Below, piece by piece: positions 17,325-25,746 of a stretch of DNA of 40,659 nt. The translations under genes and the position numbers were made by a program. This DNA comes from Candidatus Bathyarchaeota archaeon (GTDB lineage Archaea > Thermoproteota > Bathyarchaeia > 40CM-2-53-6 > RBG-13-38-9), in contig JAGTRD010000013.1 in assembly GCA_018396915.1 (NCBI GenBank), positions 1 to 40,659 on the forward strand. Direction: 5' to 3'. Position 1 is the first letter of the stretch. Every line of letters begins with the position of its first letter. The notes under the pieces are model-generated. The model ran no database searches, was not told the origin of the DNA, and was given only the letters and a program-made list of their open reading frames with translations.

Positions 17325-18743
17325 GGTTCCATACTTTAAATAGTATCTTGCCAGACCGCTCAGGGCCCTGATATTTCTATTGAGGGATGGGTATGTCGGC
17401 ACCCCTAACCGCGCCATCTCTTCATTGAAGTCTTCGGTGACCTCCCTCGACGCCATGATGGTTGCTACAAGGGGCTTCTCAGGATGGTCCATCCCAATTT
17501 TCGAGAATACCCTACCAAAGTCAACTTCCCATATCCTGCTACCCCTTCTCAGACCTACCATGACTAGAGACACCATGTCAACATTCGGGTCCCTCATAAA
17601 AGCTTCCAGAGAAATTTTCATAGACTCTTCAGCGTTGCCCACCCTCATTCTGAGGAGCTCAGCGTCTAGCGGATTCGATAATACTCCGAATGGTGGAGTG
17701 TACGCTCTCAGCGTCTCCATCGTCTCTTCTGAGAGTTCAGCTAGCCTCAGACCGTAATCCTCAATCGCATCGGCACTCATCACGCATCCTGCTCCAGTAT
17801 ACGCTATGACACCTACTCTGTCCCCTCTTGGCGGTGGCGACATTGCGAATACCTTAGTGTAGTCTAAGAGCTCCTCAATATCTCCAGCACGTATGACGCC
17901 TGCAGCCTTGCATGCTGCATCGAAGATCTCATCCCTGACCATGATGGATCCTGTGTGTGTCTCAGCCGCCCTCCCACCTGACCTCGTCCTCGCCGACTTC
18001 AATATTATAATCGGCTTCTTCCGAGACACCCTTCTTGAGACCTCGATGAATCTTCTACCGTCCCTTATCCCCTCAGCGTATATTGCTACAACCCTTGTGT
18101 CAGGGTCTCCCTCGAGATATTCCAGGATGTCTGAGTCTTCGACGTCAACCTTGTTCCCTAAGCCTGCAACCTTGCTCAGGCCGTATGGCTGTGTTGTGAG
18201 GATATGTTCGAGCATGGTTGATGCAAACATTCCTGTCTGGGCTATTATCGACACCGGTCCCCTCACGGGTTTAGAGAGCTTCACGAAGGATGATGTAAAG
18301 CCGTTGTATGTATTCAGTATGCCTGTGGTGTTTGGGCCTACGATCCTGATTCCACGCCTCGAAGCGATCTCAAGTATCTCCTTCTCAAGTTTGGCTCCAT
18401 CGCCTCCCGCCTCCCCGAATCCTGAGGAGCATATTATCACACTCCTAACCTTCTTATCTCCACAGTCATCCATGATCTTAGGCACCTCCTTGGCTGGGAC
18501 TATGATTATAGCAGTCTCGACTTCACCCGGAATCTCGTTGACTCTGGGATAACATTTCAGACCGAGAACGGTCTCCCTACCCCTGTTAACAGGATAGATT
18601 TTCCCCCGGTAACCTAGGTCGATGAGGTTTCTAAGAAGAAGATATCCAGGTTTTTCAGGATTCTCTGTCGCCCCTACGACGGCGACGCTATCCGGGTCGA
18701 ATAGGCTTCTGATAGATTCACAGAATCTTCCTGATGTTGACAT
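17304..18743 (-). CDS. ADP-forming acyl-CoA/acetyl-CoA synthetase, alpha-type subunit
   Basis: 479 residues: a CoA-binding Rossmann domain (SVAVVGATENPEKPG near 20, YPVNRG near 52) followed by two succinyl-CoA-ligase-like flavodoxin domains (IVGPNTTGI, then AETHTGSI). This is the alpha part of NDP-forming acetyl/acyl-CoA synthetases, which in archaea convert acyl-CoA, ADP and phosphate to acid and ATP. The ATP-grasp beta domain is not fused and not in the window, so a partner must be elsewhere. Start ATG 18743 is preferred over 18764 because GAGAGAGG lies seven bases before it and a TATA-like ACTTATAACC (minus strand, about 18774-18783) is correctly spaced. Confidence 0.88.
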   Translation of the reverse strand: MSTSGRFCESIRSLFDPDSVAVVGATENPEKPGYLLLRNLIDLGYRGKIYPVNRGRETVLGLKCYPRVNEIPGEVETAIIIVPAKEVPKIMDDCGDKKVRSVIICSSGFGEAGGDGAKLEKEILEIASRRGIRIVGPNTTGILNTYNGFTSSFVKLSKPVRGPVSIIAQTGMFASTMLEHILTTQPYGLSKVAGLGNKVDVEDSDILEYLEGDPDTRVVAIYAEGIRDGRRFIEVSRRVSRKKPIIILKSARTRSGGRAAETHTGSIMVRDEIFDAACKAAGVIRAGDIEELLDYTKVFAMSPPPRGDRVGVIAYTGAGCVMSADAIEDYGLRLAELSEETMETLRAYTPPFGVLSNPLDAELLRMRVGNAEESMKISLEAFMRDPNVDMVSLVMVGLRRGSRIWEVDFGRVFSKIGMDHPEKPLVATIMASREVTEDFNEEMARLGVPTYPSLNRNIRALSGLARYYLKYGTSHNLQT

Positions 18744-18773
18744 GTCGATTCCTCTCTCAGGCATAGGATTTAT

Positions 18774-18783
18774 GGTTATAAGT
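18774..18783 (-). promoter_or_regulatory. TATA box for the acyl-CoA synthetase gene
   Basis: On the minus strand this reads ACTTATAACC, about 35 bases before ATG 18743, predicting a short leader that still carries the GAGAGAGG ribosome binding site. Confidence 0.4.
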
Positions 18784-18831
18784 CTTGGGTAGACCTCGAA
18801 CTATGGCATCTAGATGACTAAATTTTTCGTC

Positions 18832-19686
18832 TCATGTTCTCGGCCTCAACCTTGGAACTGCCGCCCTCAAAGCTATGGTGTATGGGTGTCGAGGGTTATT
18901 TATGACTTCGAGTGTCGGGCCGAGCTCAACTATCTTACCGAGACGCATAACCGCTATTCTGTCACAGATATACTTAGCAACAGCCAGATCATGCGTTATG
19001 AAGAGATATGTGAGGTTGTATCTATCTTTCAAGTCCAACATCAGATTCAGTAGGTCAGCCCTGATTGAGACGTCGAGCATAGATACCGGCTCATCTGCAA
19101 CTATAAAGGTCGGTCTTATTATCAGGGTCCTCGCTATGGCAACCCTCTGCCTCTCCCCACCACTCAACTCATGTGGGTATCTGTCAACATAATTCTTTGC
19201 GGGTGTGAGCTTAACATCCTCCAAGATCTCAATTATCCTCTCAAACTTATCCCTCTCAGTCAAACCCCTCTCATGAACCTGTAATGGTTCACCTACAATC
19301 TCTCTAACCCTCATCCTTGGATTTATTGAGTCATATGGGTCTTGGAAGATCATTTGCATCCTCCTCCTAAACTCTCTGATTCTGAATTGCTCCTTAACAG
19401 CTGTGAAGTCAGCTCCTTCAAAATAGATCCTGCCACTGTCTGGTTCTTCGAGTCTGAGAAGTAGCCTTCCAAGGGTTGTCTTGCCGCTTCCGCTCTCACC
19501 GACTAAACCTAATACTTCACCTTTCAAGATGTCAAGTGAGACGTCGTCGACTGCCCTTATCTGTTCCCCCTTCCCTCTTATAGTCTGGAGTAGGCTGCCT
19601 GAGGTTCTGAAAGTCTTTTTGAGGTTTTGGGCTCTCACTATCGCCTCGAAGAGTTTCACCCTCCCTAATATATGTGGCATGCACAT
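18832..19686 (-). CDS. oppF: Oligopeptide/dipeptide ABC transporter ATP-binding protein, OppF/DppF-like
   Basis: 284 residues. Walker A is GESGSGKTT, the Q-loop IFQDPYDSINPRM is typical of the OppF group, the signature is LSGGERQRVAIAR, Walker B is FIVADEP and the H-loop is FITHDLAVA. It ends soon after the HPYTIALRAAVP motif and lacks the usual C-terminal tail of about 40 residues with its Cys cluster, which OppD upstream retains. It overlaps oppD by 22 bases. With oppD it should power the importer encoded divergently at 20916-25210. The gene symbol denotes the family role, not a proven substrate. Confidence 0.9.
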   Translation of the reverse strand: MCMPHILGRVKLFEAIVRAQNLKKTFRTSGSLLQTIRGKGEQIRAVDDVSLDILKGEVLGLVGESGSGKTTLGRLLLRLEEPDSGRIYFEGADFTAVKEQFRIREFRRRMQMIFQDPYDSINPRMRVREIVGEPLQVHERGLTERDKFERIIEILEDVKLTPAKNYVDRYPHELSGGERQRVAIARTLIIRPTFIVADEPVSMLDVSIRADLLNLMLDLKDRYNLTYLFITHDLAVAKYICDRIAVMRLGKIVELGPTLEVINNPRHPYTIALRAAVPRLRPRT

Positions 19687-20654
19687 AGATGCCTATCCCC
19701 AACCTCTATGAGCTTGGGATCCTCCTCCAAACATCTCTTGCCTCTTGAATCGCATCTTGGATAGAATGGGCAGCCGAGGCCAGTTGCCTGCCAATTAGAA
19801 CCTAGGCTTGGGACTGGTCTGAGCTTGACCCTGGGCCCTTCGATGTCGGGATAAGCTTCTAGAAGCGCCCTTGTGTATGGGTGGGCTGGATGTGTGAGGA
19901 TTTTTTTCGTAGGCGCTTCCTCCACTATCCTCCCAGCATACATTACTGCAACCCTCTCACAGAGCTCTGAGATGATGGAGAGGTCGTGAGTTATGAGGAT
20001 GAGTGATAGGTTGAATCTTTTCTTCGAATCTTCCAGAACCTTAAGCACTCCTGCTTGAGTTATCACGTCAAGTCCTGTTGTAGGTTCGTCCGCTATGAGT
20101 AGGCTTGGATTGCAGGCTAGGGCCATTGCTATCATGGCCCTCTGTTTCATGCCGCCACTGAACTGGTGGGGGTAGTCCCTTGCTCTGCTTCTGGGTATTC
20201 CAACATTCTCCAGAAGCGCTTCAGCCCTCTCGAAAGCCTCCTCAACTGTAACATCTTCATGGGTGAGTATTGCCTCAACTATCTGCCTGTTCACCCTATG
20301 TACTGGTGTGAGGGAGTTCATTGTTGCCTGTGGGACTATCGCTATTCTTCGCCATCTGAACCTACTCCTAAACTCCTCCTCAGCAATTTTGAGAATGTCC
20401 TCACCTTCGAAGAGGATTCTACCCATCAAAATCTCCGCATTGGAGGGTAGGATTCTTAATATGGTGTTGGCCAGGGTTGATTTTCCTGAGCCTGACTCAC
20501 CCGCTAAACCGAAGGCTTCACCGCGGTCGACTACTAGTGTGACCCCATCAACAGCCCTCACAGGAAACTTCTCAGTCACATACCGGACTGTTAAGGAATC
20601 TACCTCTAAGATATGTTCAGCCTTCATGTCAGGGGTGGGCACTTGACGTCTCAC
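19665..20654 (-). CDS. oppD: Oligopeptide/dipeptide ABC transporter ATP-binding protein, OppD/DppD-like
   Basis: 329 residues. Walker A is GESGSGKST, the Q-loop region is [13 protein letters not shown], the signature is [13 protein letters not shown], Walker B is LLIADEP and the H-loop is LITHDLSII. The C-terminal oligo/HPY domain ([15 protein letters not shown]) is followed by four cysteines ([20 protein letters not shown]), the cluster seen in OppD/DppD proteins. An in-frame ATG nine residues in (MKAEHILEV) is an alternative start that fits family length better. It is transcribed away from the binding-protein gene, sharing the 20655-20915 regulatory gap. Confidence 0.9.
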   Translation of the reverse strand: MRRQVPTPDMKAEHILEVDSLTVRYVTEKFPVRAVDGVTLVVDRGEAFGLAGESGSGKSTLANTILRILPSNAEILMGRILFEGEDILKIAEEEFRSRFRWRRIAIVPQATMNSLTPVHRVNRQIVEAILTHEDVTVEEAFERAEALLENVGIPRSRARDYPHQFSGGMKQRAMIAMALACNPSLLIADEPTTGLDVITQAGVLKVLEDSKKRFNLSLILITHDLSIISELCERVAVMYAGRIVEEAPTKKILTHPAHPYTRALLEAYPDIEGPRVKLRPVPSLGSNWQATGLGCPFYPRCDSRGKRCLEEDPKLIEVGDRHLCACHIY

Positions 20655-20776
20655 ACCTTAATTGGATCGTTAAGTGGACTCTCATGTTAGGTTTTCCATC
20701 CCTAAACCTGAACTGTTGGAGTTTAGCAATCCATTCAAAGGTGGGTGGCATGTGTTGAGCTGATCATTACTAACCG

Positions 20777-20783
20777 TTTATAA
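20777..20783 (+). promoter_or_regulatory. TATA box for the SBP-oppB-oppC operon
   Basis: TTTATAA, with transcription expected to begin near 20805. This gives a leader of about 110 bases if translation starts at ATG 20916, or about 27 bases if it starts at TTG 20832. Confidence 0.45.
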
Positions 20784-20788
20784 TCTCT

Positions 20789-20800
20789 GGAGGCGCCTCC
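20789..20800. promoter_or_regulatory. Perfect 12-bp palindrome GGAGGCGCCTCC, candidate operator
   Basis: This GC-rich perfect palindrome sits six bases after the TATA-like box, between it and the predicted transcription start, where a repressor would block the SBP-oppB-oppC promoter. Function is inferred from position and symmetry. Confidence 0.45.
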
Positions 20801-20915
20801 AATGCTCATAAGGTTAACTAGATAGAGGTTCTTGTCGACACCAAATCTCTATTCTACCGTCTCTATCAGATATTTCATAGAAACCTTTTTTGACTTGGAG
20901 ATAATATTTCGATTG

Positions 20916-22763
20916 ATGTCAAGATTGTTTCGTAGCTACGCTGTCTTACTCATAGTCTGCGTAACCCTCAATACATTCCATATGGGGGTTGCCAGTTCTG
21001 TTCCTGAGAGTTCAAAATATCCTATAAACGGTCCCAGGCTCGATGAGATTCTCTGCGTCTACCACGCCACACCCGAGGCTGCTGTAGCTGCTATTCGTAA
21101 AGGCGACATCGACATCCTCTCAGACATATTCAGACCCTCAGATGTTCATGTTCTATCTGAGGATCCGAATCTGAACATAACTTTCAGCCAGCAGACTCAC
21201 TACTGCTATGTCGCGTTCAATACTCGACGTGAACCTCTGAATGATAAACAATTCAGGAAGGCCCTCGCCCACCTGATTCCCAGGGAAGAGATTGCGAGCA
21301 AACTCTTCGAAGGTATAGTTGTGACCCCTATGCTATACGAGACATCACCCGCCTTCGGGAGATGGCATAATCCCAACGTAGCTACTTATCCTTACAACCC
21401 TACGAGGGCTAGGCAGATACTCTCCTCGGGAGGTTACGGTTGGGATAGGGATGGGAAGTTGATCGGGCCGGACGGCAAGCTTTTGCGTAAAGTCAGTTTC
21501 ATCTCACCAACCCAGGAGGAGGCTCCTACCTCATATGAGATAGCTAAGCTCACAGTTGAGGAGATGAAGAAGATCGGCTTAGATGTTTACCAGGAGCCTG
21601 TATCCTTCGACTCACTATTGACCAGGGTTCTGACTGAGAGGAGCTTCGACATATACTTCCTATGCGTCTCAAACCTAGGTAAGTATCCCAGATGGCTATA
21701 CGACTACTACCATTCAAGCCTCGATGTTCCAGACGGCGATAATACTCCAGGGGTCAGGGACATGGAGCTCGACAGGCTACTATACACATTCAGGTTTGAG
21801 TCTGAGACTGAGGAGGAAGGTGAACGTGCCGTCTGGAGAGCCCAAGAGGTGATTGCCGACATCGCAGCGAGAGTTCCTGTCTACTCCAGATACCAGATCG
21901 AAGCCTATAGGAAGGGTTTGGAGGGTATGGTGGAGCATAGGGGGGTCGGCTACTTCACCTCAGGAGCCTTCTGGACATACCTCAACCTTAGCAGGGTAGG
22001 GTTGCCGGCTGGTGGAAAGGTGAAGGTCGATGTTGGGGGGAGGGTCAGAACCCTCAACCCACTCTACGGTTCTGGAGCCTACGAGCAGAAGATAATAACG
22101 TTGATTTATGACTCCCTACTCGCGTCGGACCCACAGACCGGTGAGATCGTACCTTACTTGGCTGAGGGTTGGAAGATACAGAATCTTATGGTAGGCAAGT
22201 CTAAGGTTCAGAAGATAACCTTCAAACTTGCCCGAAACGTCACCTGGCATGACGGTGAACCTCTCACCTCTGCAGACATACGCTTCTCAATGGAGTATAT
22301 TAAGCAGAATAGGGTCCCAGCCTTCATATCTTCAATTGAGAGGGTGATCAATGTCTCAGACCCAGACCCATACACTCTGGAGGTTACAATGAACGGAACG
22401 AGCTTCTTCAACCTCATAGATGTCGGAGGTATCGTAATCATTCCTAAGCATATTTGGAAGGATGTATCTGACTGGAGGACATTTCAGCCTGATAGGGAAC
22501 CCCATCCAAAAGTCAAAGGTTTGACCAAGATGGTCGGTACAGGCCCTTTCATACTCGCAGAAGAGAAGCCTGGAGAATTTTGGAGGTTGAGAGCAAACCC
22601 CAACTATTTCAAGAGGTTCCCAGCCGTCAAAACGCCAGTCGAAGGTGTAGGGTTGGAAGAGTGGTCCCTAAACCTTAAAACACTCAGTCTCATCGCCATC
22701 CCAATATTGCTAGTCTTGATTGGCTACTTAATGCTGAGGAGAAGGGTCAGTAGAAGAATTTAG
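20916..22763 (+). CDS. Circularly permuted family 5 extracellular solute-binding protein, membrane anchored
   Basis: 615 residues from ATG 20916. Residues 1-28 are a signal peptide (RLFRSYAVLLIVCVTLNTF). Then comes what is normally the C-terminal half of SBP_bac_5 proteins: IRKGDIDIL, the YVAFNTRREPLNDKQFRKAL block (near 101), Y-N-P-T-R-A-R-Q-I-L-S-S-G-G-Y and the closing VPVYSRY. At residue 376 the normal N-terminal half begins: RTLNPLYG, LIYDSL, PYLAEGW, the family hallmark WHDGEPLTSADIRFS (444) and VGTGPFIL (541), then ANPNYFKRFP. A hydrophobic helix (about 590-608) and RRRVSRRI end the protein. It probably captures peptides or similar solutes for OppBC. ATG 20916 is chosen because it places the signal peptide at the N-terminus; the frame is open back to TTG 20832. 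Confidence 0.87.
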   Translation: MSRLFRSYAVLLIVCVTLNTFHMGVASSVPESSKYPINGPRLDEILCVYHATPEAAVAAIRKGDIDILSDIFRPSDVHVLSEDPNLNITFSQQTHYCYVAFNTRREPLNDKQFRKALAHLIPREEIASKLFEGIVVTPMLYETSPAFGRWHNPNVATYPYNPTRARQILSSGGYGWDRDGKLIGPDGKLLRKVSFISPTQEEAPTSYEIAKLTVEEMKKIGLDVYQEPVSFDSLLTRVLTERSFDIYFLCVSNLGKYPRWLYDYYHSSLDVPDGDNTPGVRDMELDRLLYTFRFESETEEEGERAVWRAQEVIADIAARVPVYSRYQIEAYRKGLEGMVEHRGVGYFTSGAFWTYLNLSRVGLPAGGKVKVDVGGRVRTLNPLYGSGAYEQKIITLIYDSLLASDPQTGEIVPYLAEGWKIQNLMVGKSKVQKITFKLARNVTWHDGEPLTSADIRFSMEYIKQNRVPAFISSIERVINVSDPDPYTLEVTMNGTSFFNLIDVGGIVIIPKHIWKDVSDWRTFQPDREPHPKVKGLTKMVGTGPFILAEEKPGEFWRLRANPNYFKRFPAVKTPVEGVGLEEWSLNLKTLSLIAIPILLVLIGYLMLRRRVSRRI

Positions 22764-22780
22764 CTTGAGGAGATTTACAG

Positions 22781-23767
22781 GTGGGTTTCAAGGCTTACTT
22801 TGCAAGGAGACTCATAAACACAGTCATAGTTGTGTTTGTGACTGTGACCCTCCAATTTTTCATCTTCAGGATCATGCCAGGAAACCCACTCGCACACTTC
22901 ATCAGCCCAAACTTTCCTTTGGAGTCACGTAGGGCTCTCATGGAATTGTGGGGTTTGGACAAACCGGTGCATGAACAGTTTATAACCTATCTCTCCAACC
23001 TCTTCACCGGCAAGCTTGGCATCTCTTTCATATCCCAAAGGTATGTTATCGACGAGGTTCTTGAACGCCTCCCAAATACAATCCTTCTGATGGGCTCATC
23101 AACGACCCTCATGATAGTGTTAGGTATCCATCTAGGTGTCTTGGCCGGTTCAAGGAGGGGTTCGAAGACTGATGTGGCGAGTGTGACCTTTGGCCTGTTA
23201 ACTCAAGGTTTACCGGTGTTCTTTCTCGGTCTGCTTCTTATGCTTACTTTCTCCTACTATCTTCCAGTAGTAACTGGTGGGCTCATCAACTTCCCAGTCG
23301 CAGGAACAGTCTCCAGGCCTCCACCACCAGACCTTCCAGGATATGTTATGGATGTGCTCTGGCACCTTACCCTGCCGATGGTGACCCTCGTCATAATAAG
23401 TTTCGGAGGTTACACCCTGATCGTCAGGAGCCTGATGATAGATGTCATGGCTCAAGACTATATCTTGACCGCGAAGGCGAAGGGTCTGCCTGAGAGAAGC
23501 ATAATATATGGGCATGGATTGAGGAGCATCCTCCCACCTATATCGACAATGGTTGGACTCAGCCTCTCAGGTATCGTCGGAGGAGCTGTCATCACCGAGA
23601 CGATATTCAGTTGGCACGGTATAGGCCGCTACTTGTATGAGGCTGTCTTGCAGAACGACTATCCTGTGATGCAGGGAACCTTCTTCCTACTCAGCATGGT
23701 AACCATCATCGCCAACCTGGTCGTCGACCTCATATATGGACTACTGGATCCGAGGATACGTTACTGA
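22781..23767 (+). CDS. oppB: Oligopeptide/dipeptide ABC transporter permease, OppB/DppB-like
   Basis: 328 residues, with the N-terminal RRLINTVIVVFVTVTLQFFIFRIMPGNP opening typical of DppB/OppB, about six membrane helices, and the EAA-like cytoplasmic loop (AKAKGLPERSIIYGHGLRS) that docks on the ATPase. It ends in the family LIYGLLDPRIRY. The start is GTG 22781, supported by GAGGAG eight bases upstream. It lies 17 bases after the binding-protein gene and is followed directly by oppC, so the three form one operon. Confidence 0.93.
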   Translation: MGFKAYFARRLINTVIVVFVTVTLQFFIFRIMPGNPLAHFISPNFPLESRRALMELWGLDKPVHEQFITYLSNLFTGKLGISFISQRYVIDEVLERLPNTILLMGSSTTLMIVLGIHLGVLAGSRRGSKTDVASVTFGLLTQGLPVFFLGLLLMLTFSYYLPVVTGGLINFPVAGTVSRPPPPDLPGYVMDVLWHLTLPMVTLVIISFGGYTLIVRSLMIDVMAQDYILTAKAKGLPERSIIYGHGLRSILPPISTMVGLSLSGIVGGAVITETIFSWHGIGRYLYEAVLQNDYPVMQGTFFLLSMVTIIANLVVDLIYGLLDPRIRY

Positions 23768-23770
23768 GGT

Positions 23771-25210
23771 GTGAGGAACAGATTGTCAAGGGTTCGTCTG
23801 CGCGAGTTCTGGTCAGCATACAAGAATAGTAGGCTCGGAATCTCAGGTCTGATTATCCTGATCTTCTTCATATTTGTCGCATTCACCGCGCCCCTCCTCA
23901 CACCATACGATCCTATACGGGACAAGTTCTTGGCTGAAGGATCAGCCCTACCAGCCTGGTTCAAAATATTCCCCCAGTACAGCGGCCTACCTGAGACAAT
24001 GGATTTCACCGTCCAATCTGAGGTGGATTGTGCCGGCTGGAGTTTCAAGTTCGAAGGGCCTGTCACCTTAAATATACAGGAGCCTTTAACATTCACCTTC
24101 AAAGCAGCTGACAGGGTAGGTGATTCAGGCGTCGCCGAATTCACTCACAAGTTCAACTATGAATATTCGCCGCCTTACAGTTTCAGGGTGAACATGAGCC
24201 TCCAATTTCTGGATATAAATAACGTCACATATTCAGCTGAGCTCCTCATATTAACCCCTGAATATGAATCTTTCCTGGTTTGGAGCATCGGCCCGAGCAG
24301 GAGACCTCTTGAGCCTCCGAACATAAGCCTTGACTCGAAGGGGATTCCTTTCGAGTTAAAGTCCAGGATGGGACTCGAATGGCATAGGAATGTTGCTGAA
24401 CATATATTCTCAAAGAGGGGCCCCTACACATTAATTTTAAGATTCAGGGTGAATGGCGATTCAGGTGGGTCATCCACATTAACTATTTCTCTCGGTAAGC
24501 TGGTCCTGCATGTCCCTGGAAGGGTCCATGGGGTCCTGGGCACAGATCATTTGGGTTCAGACATCTTCTCTCAGCTTCTATACGGGTCTAGAGTATCCCT
24601 TATGATAGGTGTCAGCGCAGCCCTCATCTCCGTTATCATAGGTCTCCTATGTGGGCTCGTTGCAGGCTACTATGGGAGGATTATCGATGAGGCTGCTATG
24701 AGGCTCGTAGATGTGCTTCTAGTACTTCCCGGTTTACCTATGCTTATGATTCTAAGCAGCCTCTTCGGAAGGAGCATATGGAACATAGTCTTTCTACTCG
24801 GTGTCCTGAGTTGGCCGGGATTCGCAAGGGTTGTGAGAGCCAGAGTCTTACAGTTGAAGACAGCGGCTTTCATTGAGGCTTCAAGGGCAATAGGCTCATC
24901 TGGATCGCATATAATTTTCAAACATCTACTCCCAAACGTTCTCCCCCTGGCCTATGCAACTGTCGCGTTGTCTATTCCTGGGGCGATTATGGCTGAGGCA
25001 GCTCTCAGCTTCCTTGCTTTAGGCGATCCAGATACACCCTCCTGGGGTAGGATGTTCTATTCAGCTCATTCCTTCGGTGCCTTCCAGAGGTTGGCTTGGT
25101 GGTGGGTAGTTCCTCCTGGTGTAGCTATAACTCTACTATCCCTCTCATTCGTCTTTATTGGGACGACGATAGATGAGGTTCTGAATCCAAGGCTTCGTGT
25201 TGTGAGATAA
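23771..25210 (+). CDS. oppC: Oligopeptide/dipeptide ABC transporter permease, OppC/DppC-like, with inserted ectodomain
   Basis: 479 residues, against about 290-300 in ordinary DppC/OppC. Helix 1 (about 24-44) ends in the usual LLTPYDP. The conserved LGTDHLGSDIFSQLLYGSRVSL, normally some 40 residues later, comes only at 257. The roughly 190 residues between are beta-rich, with regular short strands such as FSFKFEG-like and TLTISLGKL runs, and should lie outside the membrane. Five more helices and the EAA loop (EASRAIGSSGSHIIFKHLLPN) follow normally. The insert may interact with the unusual anchored binding protein encoded upstream. The start is GTG 23771, three bases after the oppB stop, with no clearly separate ribosome binding site. 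Confidence 0.92.
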   Translation: MRNRLSRVRLREFWSAYKNSRLGISGLIILIFFIFVAFTAPLLTPYDPIRDKFLAEGSALPAWFKIFPQYSGLPETMDFTVQSEVDCAGWSFKFEGPVTLNIQEPLTFTFKAADRVGDSGVAEFTHKFNYEYSPPYSFRVNMSLQFLDINNVTYSAELLILTPEYESFLVWSIGPSRRPLEPPNISLDSKGIPFELKSRMGLEWHRNVAEHIFSKRGPYTLILRFRVNGDSGGSSTLTISLGKLVLHVPGRVHGVLGTDHLGSDIFSQLLYGSRVSLMIGVSAALISVIIGLLCGLVAGYYGRIIDEAAMRLVDVLLVLPGLPMLMILSSLFGRSIWNIVFLLGVLSWPGFARVVRARVLQLKTAAFIEASRAIGSSGSHIIFKHLLPNVLPLAYATVALSIPGAIMAEAALSFLALGDPDTPSWGRMFYSAHSFGAFQRLAWWWVVPPGVAITLLSLSFVFIGTTIDEVLNPRLRVVR

Positions 25211-25216
25211 TTTTTT
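25211..25216 (+). terminator. T-run after the opp operon
   Basis: Six consecutive T immediately downstream of the oppC stop codon, as expected for archaeal oligo-T termination. Confidence 0.35.
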
Positions 25217-25232
25217 CAGACCGATAAATTAA

Positions 25233-25260
25233 AGTGTAAGTTAATTATAATGGTTACACT
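25233..25260. promoter_or_regulatory. Inverted repeat AGTGTAA-N14-TTACACT around a TATA-like box
   Basis: Perfect 7-bp arms at 25233-25239 and 25254-25260 flank TTATAA (25245-25250), 27-55 bases before the start of a winged-helix regulator gene. The arrangement suggests an operator for autoregulation by that protein. Confidence 0.5.
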
Positions 25261-25287
25261 TGGGTTTAAGCCCAGGAACCCCAAAAA

Positions 25288-25743
25288 ATGGACGACACAT
25301 ACAAGGAAACCGTTCTCAAACTGATATGGGAGAATGAAGAGGAAGGGGTGATTGCAAGCCAACTCCACAAACATTTGAAGGCCCTCATGAAGGATAAGGC
25401 AGTGTCTAGAGCAGCTATCTTAAGCTACCTCAACGACCTCTGCAAACAAGGTATCCTAAACTTTAAGGAGGAGACTTGCAGGGGTGGACGTAGAAAGAGA
25501 TACTTCCCAAGAATGAGCAGGGTCGACTATGAGAAAGAAAATGTCAGGGGAACCTTACAAAAGCTACTGAAATCTCATCCCAAATACACGATAGAGGTTC
25601 TCACCGAACTGCTCAAAGGTGGAGAATTCGACCCACAAGTCTCGAGGGCTCTATTAGGATACTTTATGGTTAGGGACGAGTTGACCTACCATACTTTGGA
25701 GGAGGCTATTTGGGGTTCAGGCAACCCCATACATAGGTATTGA
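25288..25743 (+). CDS. Winged-helix DNA-binding protein
   Basis: 151 residues. Residues 5-75 fit a winged helix: ETVLKLIWENEEEGVIASQLHKHL, then a recognition helix VSRAAILSYLNDLCKQGIL and a basic wing CRGGRRKRYFP. This resembles BlaI/PadR-type regulators of bacterial and archaeal origin. The C-terminal half (KLLKSHPKYTIEVLTELL) is helical and probably dimerises. The 28-bp inverted repeat over its promoter may be its own operator. It is followed three bases later by a small helical protein gene, so the two probably work together. The target genes are unknown; the opp operon immediately upstream is one candidate. Confidence 0.78.
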   Translation: MDDTYKETVLKLIWENEEEGVIASQLHKHLKALMKDKAVSRAAILSYLNDLCKQGILNFKEETCRGGRRKRYFPRMSRVDYEKENVRGTLQKLLKSHPKYTIEVLTELLKGGEFDPQVSRALLGYFMVRDELTYHTLEEAIWGSGNPIHRY

Positions 25744-25746
25744 ACC

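Noticed and set aside
20916-22763. Binding protein as a tandem duplication with one truncated copy
   Set aside because: Each SBP segment occurs once, and a signal peptide and a membrane anchor frame the whole, so a permutation explains it better.
25263-25282. TGGG-TTTAAG-CCCA stem-loop before the winged-helix gene
   Set aside because: The stem is only four base pairs and is expected often by chance.
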